Source: JAVKBW01 sp964352715 (GTDB taxonomy: Bacteria; Pseudomonadota; Alphaproteobacteria; UBA8366; Aestuariispiraceae). From it: DNA of 35,558 nt. This document shows, piece by piece, positions 1 to 8,811 of the stretch (positions within the stretch are counted from its first letter, which is position 1; the number at the start of each line of letters is the position of its first letter). The position numbers and the translations under genes were made by a program. The notes below the pieces were generated by a model. That model was given only the letters and a program-made list of their open reading frames with translations, ran no database searches and was not told where the DNA came from. The stretch covers positions 1-35,558 of the forward strand of contig CAYGSU010000044.1 of NCBI GenBank assembly GCA_964352715.1, given 5' to 3'.

Positions 1-59
1 ACCCCGTGTGAGAGGTGAGCGCGATATACGCCCGGAAACCGGAAGGTGCAAGGGGGGAG

Positions 60-3000
60 TTATATATCCAGCACGTCGATGACGCCGTTGACGGCCTTGA
101 CGGCCTGACGCAGCGGCGCGGTGATCTTGTATTTGCGGTCGAGTTCGACGCGCACATCGCCGACCGCCCTGCCCGGCATCACGAACACCACCAGCCCGCG
201 TCCTTTCTGCCCGTGTTCGCGGAACAGGGTGGCAAGGGCCGGCACCGGCTCCTCCGAGGCAAACAGGATTTCCATGCCATCGGCCGCGCTGGCGGCTTCT
301 TCCTCCAGCGAAGTGGCCGACAAGGCCGTCAGGCGTGGCGCATCTTCCGGCCGGTGCTGCACATCGACCGTCATCACCAGCGGTTCGCCGGAATCCAGCA
401 GGTCGCGCGCATTGTTCAGCACTTCCTGAAACATCGTCACTTCATAGGCGCCGGTCGTGTCCGACATGCCGACAAACGCCATTTTCGACCCGCGCGACGT
501 GGTGGTGATGCGTTTCGAGGTAACGATGCCGGACAGTTTGATGCGGGAATCCCGCACCCGCCCGGATTCGACATCCATCCAGTTCTCCACGCCCAGCCGC
601 CGGCAGGTTTTCGCGAAGGCTTCCAGCGGGTGGGAGGACAGGTAGAAGCCGATGGCCTCGAATTCGGCGGTCAGCCGGGCCTGTGCGTTCCAGTCCGTAA
701 CATCCGGCAGGCGCGGCCGGTGCGCGTCGCTGTCGCCACCCATCGCATCGCCGAACAGGCTGACCTGATTGCTTTCGCGTTCCGCCGTTGCGGCGGCGGC
801 ATGCGCCATGATCGTATCGACGGCCCGGAAGATCTGCTGCCGGTTCGGCGTGATGCTGTCGAACCCGCCGGCTTTGGCCAGATTTTCCAGCATCCGCTTG
901 TTGATGGATCTGGTGTCGAGCCGTTTCGCGAAATCGAACACATCCTTGTAGGGGCCATTCGCCTTGCGCTCGTTGACCAGTCCCTGCACCGCCCCCTCGC
1001 CGACATTCTTCAGCGCTGCCAGCGCGTAGCGCACCCGGCGCTGGCCGTCCCTGTCGGTTTCGACCGAAAACCGTGCTTCGGACATGTTGATATCCGGCGG
1101 CGCAAGGTCGATGCCCAACCGGTCCATCTCGGCCCGGAAGATGTTCAGCTTGTCGGTGTTGTGCATGTCCAGCGTCATCGACGCGGCCATGAATTCGACC
1201 GGGTAGTTCGCCTTCAGCCACGCGGTCTGGTAGGCGACCAGCGCATAGGCGGCGGCATGCGATTTGTTGAACCCGTAGCCTGCGAAAGCGTTGATCATGT
1301 CGAAGATGCGATTGGCTTCCTTTGCCTCGACACCGGAATGCACCAGCGAGCCGTCGACGAACCCCTTGCGCTGCGCGTCCATTTCCGACTGGATCTTCTT
1401 GCCCATGGCGCGCCGCAGCAGGTCAGCCGCGCCCAGCGTATAGCCTGCCAGCACCTGCGCCATCTGCATCACCTGTTCCTGATAGATCGGGATGCCGAAG
1501 GTCTCTCGCAGCACCGGTTCCAGCTTTTCATGCGGATAATCCGGCGTTTCCTCGCCGTGCTTGCGGCGGATATAGGTCGGGATGTTTTCCATCGGACCGG
1601 GCCGGTAGAGCGCGACAAGCGCGATCAGGTCCTCGAACCGGTTGGGGCGCAGCTTTTTCAGCACATCGCGCATGCCCGACGATTCCAGCTGGAACACCCC
1701 GGTTGCATCGGCCCGGCACAGCATTTCAAAGGTCCGCTCGTCGTCCAGTGGCAGGCTGGAGATATCCAGCGGTTCGGTAACATCCGGCCGCGCGTCAATC
1801 ATCTCTTTCGCCTTGGCGATGACGGTCAGCGTTTTCAGGCCCAGGAAGTCGAACTTCACCAGCCCGGCCTGTTCGACATATTTCATGTTGAACTGGGTGA
1901 CCGGCATGTCGGATTTCGGATCGCGGTAGAGGGCCACCAGTTCGTTCAGCGGGCGGTCGCCGATCACCACGCCGGCGGCATGGGTCGAGGCATGCCGGTA
2001 AAGACCTTCCAGCCGCAGTCCCATATCAAGTAAACGTCGCACCGACGGCTCTTCGCTGCGCATATCCTGCAGCGCCGGTTCGCCTTCGATGGCCTGCTTC
2101 AGCGTTACCGGTTTGGCCGGATTGTTCGGCACCATCTTGCAGATCCGGTCGACCTGCCCATACGGCATCTGCAATACCCGCCCGACATCGCGCAGAACCG
2201 CCCGCGCCTGCAGCTTTCCGAAAGTGATGATCTGGGCGACACGGTCGCGGCCGTATTCTTCCTGCACGTAGCGGATCACCTCGTCACGGCGGTCCTGGCA
2301 GAAATCGATATCGAAATCAGGCATCGATACGCGCTCGGGGTTCAGGAACCGTTCGAACAGCAGGCCGAAGCGCAAGGGGTCCAGATCGGTAATCGTCAGC
2401 GCCCAGGCGACGACCGACCCGGCGCCGGACCCGCGACCGGGGCCTACCGGGATATCCCGCTTTTTCGCCCACTGGATAAAATCGGCAACGATCAGGAAGT
2501 AACCGGGAAAACCCATCTGCTCGATGGTCTGAAGCTCGAAATCCAGCCGGTCGCGATAGGGCTGTGCCGCAGCGTCGCGTTCAGCTGCCGTCATGTCCTC
2601 GGTCAGGACATGAACCTCGAGCCTGTCGTTCAGCCCCTTGACCGCCATGTCGCGCAGGGCGTCCGGCTCGCTGCGGCCGTTCAGGTTGGGAAAGGTCGGC
2701 AGCAACGGCTTGGTCAGCGGCACCGCGAAGGCGCAGCGCTGCGCGATCACCATCGTGTTGTCGACCGCTTCCGGCAGATCGGCAAACAGGGTGCGCATTT
2801 CAGCCGCTGTCTTGAACCTGTGTTCCGGCGTCAGGCGACGGCGATTGGAATCGTTCACATAGGTGCCGGAAGCGATGCACAACAGGGCATCGTGTGGCTC
2901 ATACATTTCCGCGTCGGAAAAATAGCAATCATTAGCCGCCACCAGCGGCAGATCATAGCGATAGGCGATGTCTATAAAGGCCGGTTCCACCCTGTCTTCA

Positions 3001-3566
3001 TCGACCAGTCCGTGCCGCATCAGCTCGACATACAGCCGGCCCGGAAATGCCTCGGCCAGCGTAGCGATAACAGCTTCCGCCTTGTCTTCCTGTCCATCCA
3101 GCAAATGCCGGCCGACAGGCCCGGCAACACCACCGGTCAGCGCGATCAATCCTTCCGACCGCTCGGCCAGTCTGGAGAGCGTAAGCTGCGGCAGGCTGTG
3201 CCCGTCGGAATCGAGAAAGGCGCTGCTCGATAGCGCCATCAGATTTTCGTAGCCGGTCGTGTCCTTCGCCAGCAACACCATGGGTGCTGGCGGCGGTGGC
3301 ATGGATGGTGTCATGCCGGTCGGGCGCTCGGCATCGTCCTCCTGCATCGAAATGCCGATCTGGAGGCCGATGATAGGCTGGATGCCGGCATCTCGAGCCG
3401 CGAGCGAGAATTCCAGGGCGCCGAACAGGTTATTGGTGTCGGTCACGGCAACCGCCGGCATCTGCCGGTCGACGCATAGCTGCACCAGATCCTTTACGCG
3501 CAACGCACCTTCCGACAGCGAATAGGCGGAATGGACATGCAGGTGAACGAAATCGGCGATGCTCAT
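60..3566 (-). CDS. dnaE: DNA polymerase III alpha subunit (replicative polymerase)
   Basis: Catalytic subunit of the replicative polymerase, acting in the cytoplasm at the fork. The 1168-residue product has the DnaE1 layout. An N-terminal PHP domain begins with HLHVHSAYS at residues 8-16. The C-family polymerase core has GPGRGSGAGS at about 375-384 and the acidic motif PDFDIDF at 416-422, which holds the catalytic aspartates. A fingers/HhH region includes FNKSHAAAYA, and an OB fold follows near the C-terminus (RIKLSGIVTSKRITTT). The length is normal for the family. The ATG at 3566 gives the expected family start (MSIADFVHLHVHS). The PHP motif TDTNN has lost some metal ligands, as in other DnaE proteins, so proofreading is probably supplied by a separate epsilon subunit (inference). 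It is the last gene of the window and follows the RND pump gene after a 108-base gap. In many relatives dnaE directly follows lolD. Confidence 0.98.
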   Translation of the reverse strand: MSIADFVHLHVHSAYSLSEGALRVKDLVQLCVDRQMPAVAVTDTNNLFGALEFSLAARDAGIQPIIGLQIGISMQEDDAERPTGMTPSMPPPPAPMVLLAKDTTGYENLMALSSSAFLDSDGHSLPQLTLSRLAERSEGLIALTGGVAGPVGRHLLDGQEDKAEAVIATLAEAFPGRLYVELMRHGLVDEDRVEPAFIDIAYRYDLPLVAANDCYFSDAEMYEPHDALLCIASGTYVNDSNRRRLTPEHRFKTAAEMRTLFADLPEAVDNTMVIAQRCAFAVPLTKPLLPTFPNLNGRSEPDALRDMAVKGLNDRLEVHVLTEDMTAAERDAAAQPYRDRLDFELQTIEQMGFPGYFLIVADFIQWAKKRDIPVGPGRGSGAGSVVAWALTITDLDPLRFGLLFERFLNPERVSMPDFDIDFCQDRRDEVIRYVQEEYGRDRVAQIITFGKLQARAVLRDVGRVLQMPYGQVDRICKMVPNNPAKPVTLKQAIEGEPALQDMRSEEPSVRRLLDMGLRLEGLYRHASTHAAGVVIGDRPLNELVALYRDPKSDMPVTQFNMKYVEQAGLVKFDFLGLKTLTVIAKAKEMIDARPDVTEPLDISSLPLDDERTFEMLCRADATGVFQLESSGMRDVLKKLRPNRFEDLIALVALYRPGPMENIPTYIRRKHGEETPDYPHEKLEPVLRETFGIPIYQEQVMQMAQVLAGYTLGAADLLRRAMGKKIQSEMDAQRKGFVDGSLVHSGVEAKEANRIFDMINAFAGYGFNKSHAAAYALVAYQTAWLKANYPVEFMAASMTLDMHNTDKLNIFRAEMDRLGIDLAPPDINMSEARFSVETDRDGQRRVRYALAALKNVGEGAVQGLVNERKANGPYKDVFDFAKRLDTRSINKRMLENLAKAGGFDSITPNRQQIFRAVDTIMAHAAAATAERESNQVSLFGDAMGGDSDAHRPRLPDVTDWNAQARLTAEFEAIGFYLSSHPLEAFAKTCRRLGVENWMDVESGRVRDSRIKLSGIVTSKRITTTSRGSKMAFVGMSDTTGAYEVTMFQEVLNNARDLLDSGEPLVMTVDVQHRPEDAPRLTALSATSLEEEAASAADGMEILFASEEPVPALATLFREHGQKGRGLVVFVMPGRAVGDVRVELDRKYKITAPLRQAVKAVNGVIDVLDI

Positions 3567-3674
3567 GATCTGACTCTAGGGCGAGTCCGGCGGGCCTGTC
3601 ATGCCCCGTCACCTGTGGATACCGGGGATGAATGCAGAATTAATCCGCCGTCTTCGCAGCGCCGCAGCGCGGGC
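3567..3674. other. Intergenic region upstream of dnaE
   Basis: These 108 bases separate the RND permease stop from the dnaE start. The dnaE promoter could lie here if dnaE is not read from the pump transcript. I see no clear -35/-10 pair and no hairpin with a T-tract, so co-transcription with the pump cannot be excluded. Confidence 0.4.
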
Positions 3675-6600
3675 CTACGCGTTCTTCTTGCCCAGAGACC
3701 CCAGCCAACGGCAGCTTACATAGAATACCGGCGTGAAAATCAGACCAAAGAATGTAACGCCCAGCATGCCGTAGAATACTGTCGTGCCCAGCGCCTGACG
3801 CATTTCCGAGCCGGCGCCTGTGGCGACCATCAGTGGCACCACACCCAGAATGAAGGCGAACGCCGTCATCAGGATGGGCCGCAAGCGCAGGCGACAGGCT
3901 TCAATCGCGGCTTCGACCCGGTTCAGGCCGTTGTCTTCAGACTGCTTGGCGAATTCAACAATCAGAATCGCATTCTTCGCCGCAAGACCGATCAGCACAA
4001 CGAGACCGATCTGGGTCAGGATGTTGTTGTCCATGCCCCTGAACTGAATCCCGCTAATGGCCGCCAGCAGACACATCGGCACGATCAGGATAACCGAAAG
4101 CGGCAGCAGCCAGCTTTCGTACTGTGCCGCCAGAAGAAGAAAGGTGAAGACGACAGCAAGTGCAAAGACATAGATCGCTGAATCGCCCGCAAGTTTTTCC
4201 TGCAAGGCCAGATCTGTCCATTCATAGGAAAAGCCGTCCGGCAGGTTTGCATCGAGCGCGGCTTCCATGGCCGTGATGGCTTCGCCGGTAGAATATCCCG
4301 GATTGTTGACGCCCTGAACGGCAGCCGCCGGATACAGATTGTACCGTGCAACCCGGTACGGTCCGGTGCGGCTTTCAAACGTGGCGATGGAGCCGATCGG
4401 TGTCATTTCACCGGACGAAGAACGAACACGCAGTTCCGCAACATCGTCCACGGTGTCGCGAAATTCTCCGTCAGCCTGCGCCGTGACGCGATAAGTGCGC
4501 CCCAGGAAATTGAAATCGTTGACAAAAGCAGAGCCGAGATAGATTTCAAGCGTTTCAAAGATATCGCCCGGCAACACGCCGATCTGCTGCGCCTTCACGC
4601 GGTCGATATCGGCAAAGACGCGCGGCGTTCCAGTATTGAAAACCGTAAACGCATAAGCGGTTTCCTTGGCGGGAAACGCCTGCCCCACTGCTACCTGTGC
4701 GGCCCGTTCAAGAACGTCGTAACCACGGCCGCGACGATCCTGCACGTAATACTTCCAGCCCCCTGTGGTGCCAATTCCGCGAACCGGCGGAGGGCTGACC
4801 ACAAAGATGTTCGCATCCTTGATCGACTGCATCGCCCCCGTCATCTGGCCGAGGATCGCCTGATCCGTCAGTCCGGCTTTTCCCCGTTCCTCAAAGTCTT
4901 TGAGGGGGGTGAAGATCACGGCAGCGTTAGGCGCGTTGGTGAAGGTAGCGCCATCAAGACCAACAATGCCCACTGCGCTGGATATGCCATCCTGCGCCAG
5001 GGCGATATCAACCGCCCGAAGCACAACCTCGTCCGTCCGGTCAAGCGATGACCCGGGCGGTAACTGCACGATAGTAATCAGGTAGCCCTGATCCTGTGCC
5101 GGAATGAAGCCGGTCGGTGTCTGCTGGAACTGGTACCCGGTCAACCAGATCAGTCCGGCATAGGCGGCAAGTGCAATGATGCTGATGCGCAGAAGCGACT
5201 TGATGAACATCGCATAACCATTCGACAACTTCCCGAAGAACCAGTTGAAGCCGTCGGAAAACTTCCGCATTGGCCAGCCCAGTTGATAGAAAATTGCGCC
5301 CGGGCCTGACCGTTTCTCATCCCTGGTGGCATGTGGTTTCATCAGAATGGCGCACAAAGCCGGCGACAGGGTCAATGAAACAAGCAATGAAATAAGTGTG
5401 GCGGTTACGATGGTTACCGCAAACTGGCGGAAGAACTGACCTGTGATGCCTTCCAGAAACGCCGACGGCAGAAAAACGGCAACCAGAACAAGACTGATCG
5501 CGACCAGCGCGCCGCTTACTTCCTGCATCGTCTTATGTGCCGCTTCGCGCGGCGACAAGCCGTCGCGGATAAACCTTTCGATGTTCTCAACCACGACGAT
5601 CGCGTCATCAACGACAATACCGATAGACAGTACCAGACCGAACAGCGTCAGCGTGTTGAGGGAAAAACCGAAAGCTTCCATCACGAAAAAAGTGCCGATA
5701 AGCGAGATCGGGATCGCGACGATCGGAATGATCGCCGCCCGCAATGCTTGAAGGAAAACGAGGATAACCAGCACGACCAGGACAATCGCTTCAATAATTG
5801 TCGTGTAAACGGCGTCAATCGATTGCTGGATGTATTCCGTCGGATTGTAGACGATCTGGTAGGAAACCCCGCTGGGGAAGCCTTGCGAAAGTTCCTTCAT
5901 TGTCGACAGCAAAGCATCCGCCGTTTCCAGCGCATTGGAGCCGGGCCGCTGAAAAATACCGATCGGCAGCGCGACATTCTTGTCGAGATAACCGTTGATC
6001 GAATAGTCCTGTGCCCCCAGTTCGACCCGGGCGAGGTCCCTCACCCGCACCTGTCCGCCATCATCGTCAGTCCGGACAACGATGTCGCCGAAGGCTTCAG
6101 GATCAACCAGACGGCCCTGCGTCTGCACGCTGATCTGGAATGCGCCGGGGTTGGGAACCGGAATCTGGTTTATTGCACCGGATGCGACCTGGATATTGTT
6201 CTGCCTCAGCGCAGAGACGACTTCGCCGGCTGTCAGGCCATAGGCCGCAACTCTATCCGGATCCAGCCAGACCCGCATCGAATAGGCGCGTTCAGCAAAA
6301 ATGGTTGCCTGCCCGACCCCATCAATGCGGGCCAGCCGGTCGATGACCTGCGTGCGGGCATAGTTCGATATGTACAGCTGATCCCGGCTATCGTCTTCGG
6401 ACAGCATGTGAATGACCATCATCAGGTCGGGCGAGTTCTTTTTTGTGCTGACACCAAGACGCCTGACTTCCTCCGGCAGCCTCGGTTCGGCAATCGCCAC
6501 ACGGTTCTGAACCAGAACCTGTGCCTCGTCGAGGTCGGTTCCCAATTCAAACGTGATGGTGATCGACAGTCGGCCGTCTGCGGTCGACTGACTGAGCATA

Positions 6601-6836
6601 TACAGCATGCCATCAACGCCGTTGATTTCCTGCTCGATCGTAGTCGCGACCGTATCGGCAACCACTTCGGCGGAGGCGCCGGGATAGGTCGCAGAGACCT
6701 GGATTGTCGGCGGCACAATTTCTGGATACTGGGCAACCGGCAGCCGGAAATATGAAACAGCGCCGACAATAACAATCAGGATGGAAATGACCGAGGCAAA
6801 AATTGGCCGGTCGATAAAGAAACTCGAGATTTTCAT
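3675..6836 (-). CDS. RND-family multidrug efflux permease (AcrB/HAE1 type)
   Basis: Inner-membrane proton-driven pump of the hydrophobe/amphiphile efflux-1 family. The product has 1053 residues, close to AcrB. It begins MKISSFFIDRPIFASVISIL, the usual first transmembrane helix. TM4 carries the paired aspartates of the proton relay (GIVVDDAIVVVENIE, D410-D411), and TM10 carries the matching lysine (LIGLAAKNAILIVEFAK). Two large periplasmic porter/docking loops lie between TM1-2 and TM7-8. The gene follows its membrane fusion partner with a 10-base gap, so the two are surely one transcript. No outer membrane channel gene (TolC/OprM type) and no TetR or MarR regulator lies beside them, so the channel must be encoded elsewhere. 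The substrate cannot be told from sequence. The pair sits between lolD and dnaE, which are adjacent in many relatives. Confidence 0.96.
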   Translation of the reverse strand: MKISSFFIDRPIFASVISILIVIVGAVSYFRLPVAQYPEIVPPTIQVSATYPGASAEVVADTVATTIEQEINGVDGMLYMLSQSTADGRLSITITFELGTDLDEAQVLVQNRVAIAEPRLPEEVRRLGVSTKKNSPDLMMVIHMLSEDDSRDQLYISNYARTQVIDRLARIDGVGQATIFAERAYSMRVWLDPDRVAAYGLTAGEVVSALRQNNIQVASGAINQIPVPNPGAFQISVQTQGRLVDPEAFGDIVVRTDDDGGQVRVRDLARVELGAQDYSINGYLDKNVALPIGIFQRPGSNALETADALLSTMKELSQGFPSGVSYQIVYNPTEYIQQSIDAVYTTIIEAIVLVVLVILVFLQALRAAIIPIVAIPISLIGTFFVMEAFGFSLNTLTLFGLVLSIGIVVDDAIVVVENIERFIRDGLSPREAAHKTMQEVSGALVAISLVLVAVFLPSAFLEGITGQFFRQFAVTIVTATLISLLVSLTLSPALCAILMKPHATRDEKRSGPGAIFYQLGWPMRKFSDGFNWFFGKLSNGYAMFIKSLLRISIIALAAYAGLIWLTGYQFQQTPTGFIPAQDQGYLITIVQLPPGSSLDRTDEVVLRAVDIALAQDGISSAVGIVGLDGATFTNAPNAAVIFTPLKDFEERGKAGLTDQAILGQMTGAMQSIKDANIFVVSPPPVRGIGTTGGWKYYVQDRRGRGYDVLERAAQVAVGQAFPAKETAYAFTVFNTGTPRVFADIDRVKAQQIGVLPGDIFETLEIYLGSAFVNDFNFLGRTYRVTAQADGEFRDTVDDVAELRVRSSSGEMTPIGSIATFESRTGPYRVARYNLYPAAAVQGVNNPGYSTGEAITAMEAALDANLPDGFSYEWTDLALQEKLAGDSAIYVFALAVVFTFLLLAAQYESWLLPLSVILIVPMCLLAAISGIQFRGMDNNILTQIGLVVLIGLAAKNAILIVEFAKQSEDNGLNRVEAAIEACRLRLRPILMTAFAFILGVVPLMVATGAGSEMRQALGTTVFYGMLGVTFFGLIFTPVFYVSCRWLGSLGKKNA

Positions 6837-6846
6837 CGGCTACGCC

Positions 6847-7989
6847 TCAATTCGTCGCCGACATGGACAACGTGATCATTTCAGGCGTTACCGGACTTCC
6901 CGGCTTTGCTCGCAGAATTCCGTTGACGACGACGCGATCCGTCTTGGTCAGGCCTTCCTTGACGACCCGAAATCCACGGTGGATCGGCCCGGGCTTGATG
7001 ACCCTTGTTTCGACGACATTGTCTGCATTGACGACATAGACAAGTTTGGTCGCCTGGTCCGAAACGATTGCTGAATCCGGCACCAGCAGGCCGGTATAGG
7101 GATCGGACATCGCAACCCGCACCCGTCCGAACATGCCTACTTCCAGCACACTATCTTCATTTTCGACCACAGCCTGAATTCGCAGCGTTCCCGAATTGGG
7201 GTCCAGCGCGTTATCGACGAATGTGATGCTCCCGGACCGGGACCAGTCGTTTTCATCGGAAAGACGGATCTGAACGACATTGTTTTCGCCTGTATCGGTC
7301 GGCCGGCTTTTTCCGCCATACAGCCGGACATAGCGCAGCACCTGCGCCTCGGACGCATGAAACTCGAACAACAGCGGATCGACCGAAAGAACCGTCGCAA
7401 GCACCGGCGATGCGGCGTCACCGCCGGCTATCAGGTTGCCTTCATCGACTTTCGCATCGGATATCCGGCCGTTGATCGGTGAAGTGATCTTTGTGAAACC
7501 CAGATCAAGCAGGGCCGATCGCAGATCCGACTGTTTGCCATTCAGCGCCGCTTGCGCCCGCTGCACTTCCGCCTTGCGTTTGTCGACTTCGCTCTTGGCT
7601 ATATTGTTACGCTTCAGCAGGTCTTCACCACGCGCAAGCTCGACATTTGCAAGCTGAAGATCAGCCTCTGCGGACGCGATTTCCGCACGAGCGCTTGCGA
7701 CGTTTGCCTCGAATGGTCGCGGGTCGATCTCGAACAGCAGATCGCCCTCTGAAACAAGCTGGCCGTCCTGAAACGACGTCTTCTGCAAATAACCCGAGAC
7801 CCGCGCCCGGATTTCGATCCATTTCTGTGGCACAAAGCGTCCTGTCAGAACCTCGTAGTCCGTAACCTGTTCCTGCAACGGAACAGCGACATCGACAGCC
7901 GGCGCCTGATTCTGCTGTGCGGCAGACGGCGCTGCGAAAGCGATAAAACAGGCCGATACGGCCGAAATAAATACGGCGATACGTTTCAT
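6847..7989 (-). CDS. RND efflux periplasmic adaptor (membrane fusion protein, AcrA/MexA type)
   Basis: Periplasmic adaptor linking the RND pump to an outer membrane channel. The 380-residue product starts with a signal peptide ending near residue 24 (AAPSAAQQ). There is no lipobox cysteine, so it is probably anchored differently from AcrA. A barrel-sandwich/lipoyl half follows (RARVSGYLQKTSFQDGQLV, about 60-80), then FEIDPRPFEANVASARAEI leading into an alpha hairpin of about 90-160, the second lipoyl half (ITSPINGRISDAKVDEGNLI), a beta barrel and a membrane-proximal domain. The ATG at 7989 was chosen because the signal peptide begins there. It is the first gene of the adaptor-pump pair. The 141 bases upstream (7990-8130) must hold the promoter but show no convincing -35/-10 pair or operator. 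Confidence 0.95.
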   Translation of the reverse strand: MKRIAVFISAVSACFIAFAAPSAAQQNQAPAVDVAVPLQEQVTDYEVLTGRFVPQKWIEIRARVSGYLQKTSFQDGQLVSEGDLLFEIDPRPFEANVASARAEIASAEADLQLANVELARGEDLLKRNNIAKSEVDKRKAEVQRAQAALNGKQSDLRSALLDLGFTKITSPINGRISDAKVDEGNLIAGGDAASPVLATVLSVDPLLFEFHASEAQVLRYVRLYGGKSRPTDTGENNVVQIRLSDENDWSRSGSITFVDNALDPNSGTLRIQAVVENEDSVLEVGMFGRVRVAMSDPYTGLLVPDSAIVSDQATKLVYVVNADNVVETRVIKPGPIHRGFRVVKEGLTKTDRVVVNGILRAKPGSPVTPEMITLSMSATN

Positions 7990-8130
7990 TTCAATACTTT
8001 CAATGGAGCAAATTCAGACATGGTCAAGTAGCCGATTTTACCTGCAAAGCATTAACAAACCATGCCTTTCTGTTGCATGATACTGCCTTTTTCTTGCACC
8101 GGCGATCACTACTCTTCACAAATAAAACAG

Positions 8131-8811
8131 TCAGTTCTGATTGATTCTACCATCTTTAAGCGTAAATACCCGGTCCATCCGCTCGGCAAGAGCCAGATTG
8201 TGCGTTGCGATCAACGCGGCTAATCCTCGATCCCGAACCTGCTGCAGTAGTATTTCAAAAACCTTGTCTGCGGTTGCGGGATCAAGGTTCCCGGTCGGCT
8301 CATCGGCCAGCAGGACCGATGGAGAATTTGCCAGCGCCCGGGCGATCGCCACTCTCTGTTGCTCACCTCCGGACAGGCGCGACGGTCGGTGCGTCGCCCT
8401 TTCCGACAAACCGACCGACTCCAGAAGTGCAGAGGCAATATCACGCGCCTGTTTCTTCGCAACGCCCGCAATCAGTTCCGGCAGCATGACGTTTTCCAGC
8501 GCGCTGAATTCCGGAAGAAGATGATGGAACTGGTAAACGAATCCGAGCTTGTCGCGACGAATCCTTGTCCTCTCTGCATCCCGCATCCGGTTGCAGGGGG
8601 CGCCATCGACCAGCACGTCGCCACCGTCGGGGAATTCCAGCAACCCGGCGATATGCAAAAGCGTTGATTTTCCGGCGCCGCTCGGGGCAACAAGCCCGAC
8701 CAGTTCGCCCGGTTGCATCGTCAGGTTAGCCCCGCTTAGAACAGTCAGCGGAACCGTACCGGTCTTGTAGGTTCGCACGATATCGCGAAGTTCTAGCGCA
8801 GGATTACTCAT
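8131..8811 (-). CDS. lolD: Lipoprotein-releasing ABC transporter ATP-binding protein
   Basis: ATPase of the Lol complex, which extracts outer-membrane lipoproteins from the inner membrane and hands them to LolA. The 226-residue product has Walker A (APSGAGKST), the Q-loop region (LGFVYQFHHLLPEFSALENV), the ABC signature LSGGEQQRVAIARAL, Walker B (VLLADEPTGNLD) and the switch histidine (IATHN). FQFHHLLPEF-like sequence after Walker A is typical of LolD. A longer open frame reaches 9033, but its extra arginine- and serine-rich residues are antiparallel noise from the lolC frame. The ATG at 8811 (MSNPALELRDIVRTYKTG) matches the family and overlaps the lolC stop by 8 bases, so translation is probably coupled. 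An alternative ATG four codons upstream (8823) is possible. Confidence 0.96.
   Translation of the reverse strand: MSNPALELRDIVRTYKTGTVPLTVLSGANLTMQPGELVGLVAPSGAGKSTLLHIAGLLEFPDGGDVLVDGAPCNRMRDAERTRIRRDKLGFVYQFHHLLPEFSALENVMLPELIAGVAKKQARDIASALLESVGLSERATHRPSRLSGGEQQRVAIARALANSPSVLLADEPTGNLDPATADKVFEILLQQVRDRGLAALIATHNLALAERMDRVFTLKDGRINQN

Noticed and set aside
15..2033. A 672-codon plus-strand open frame opposite dnaE
   Set aside because: It is antisense to the conserved polymerase core, rich in Arg, His and Gln, with no family resemblance. Such frames are common opposite GC-rich genes.
5535..6755. A 406-codon plus-strand open frame opposite the RND permease
   Set aside because: It is a shadow of the pump gene with charged low-information composition and no motif or plausible start.
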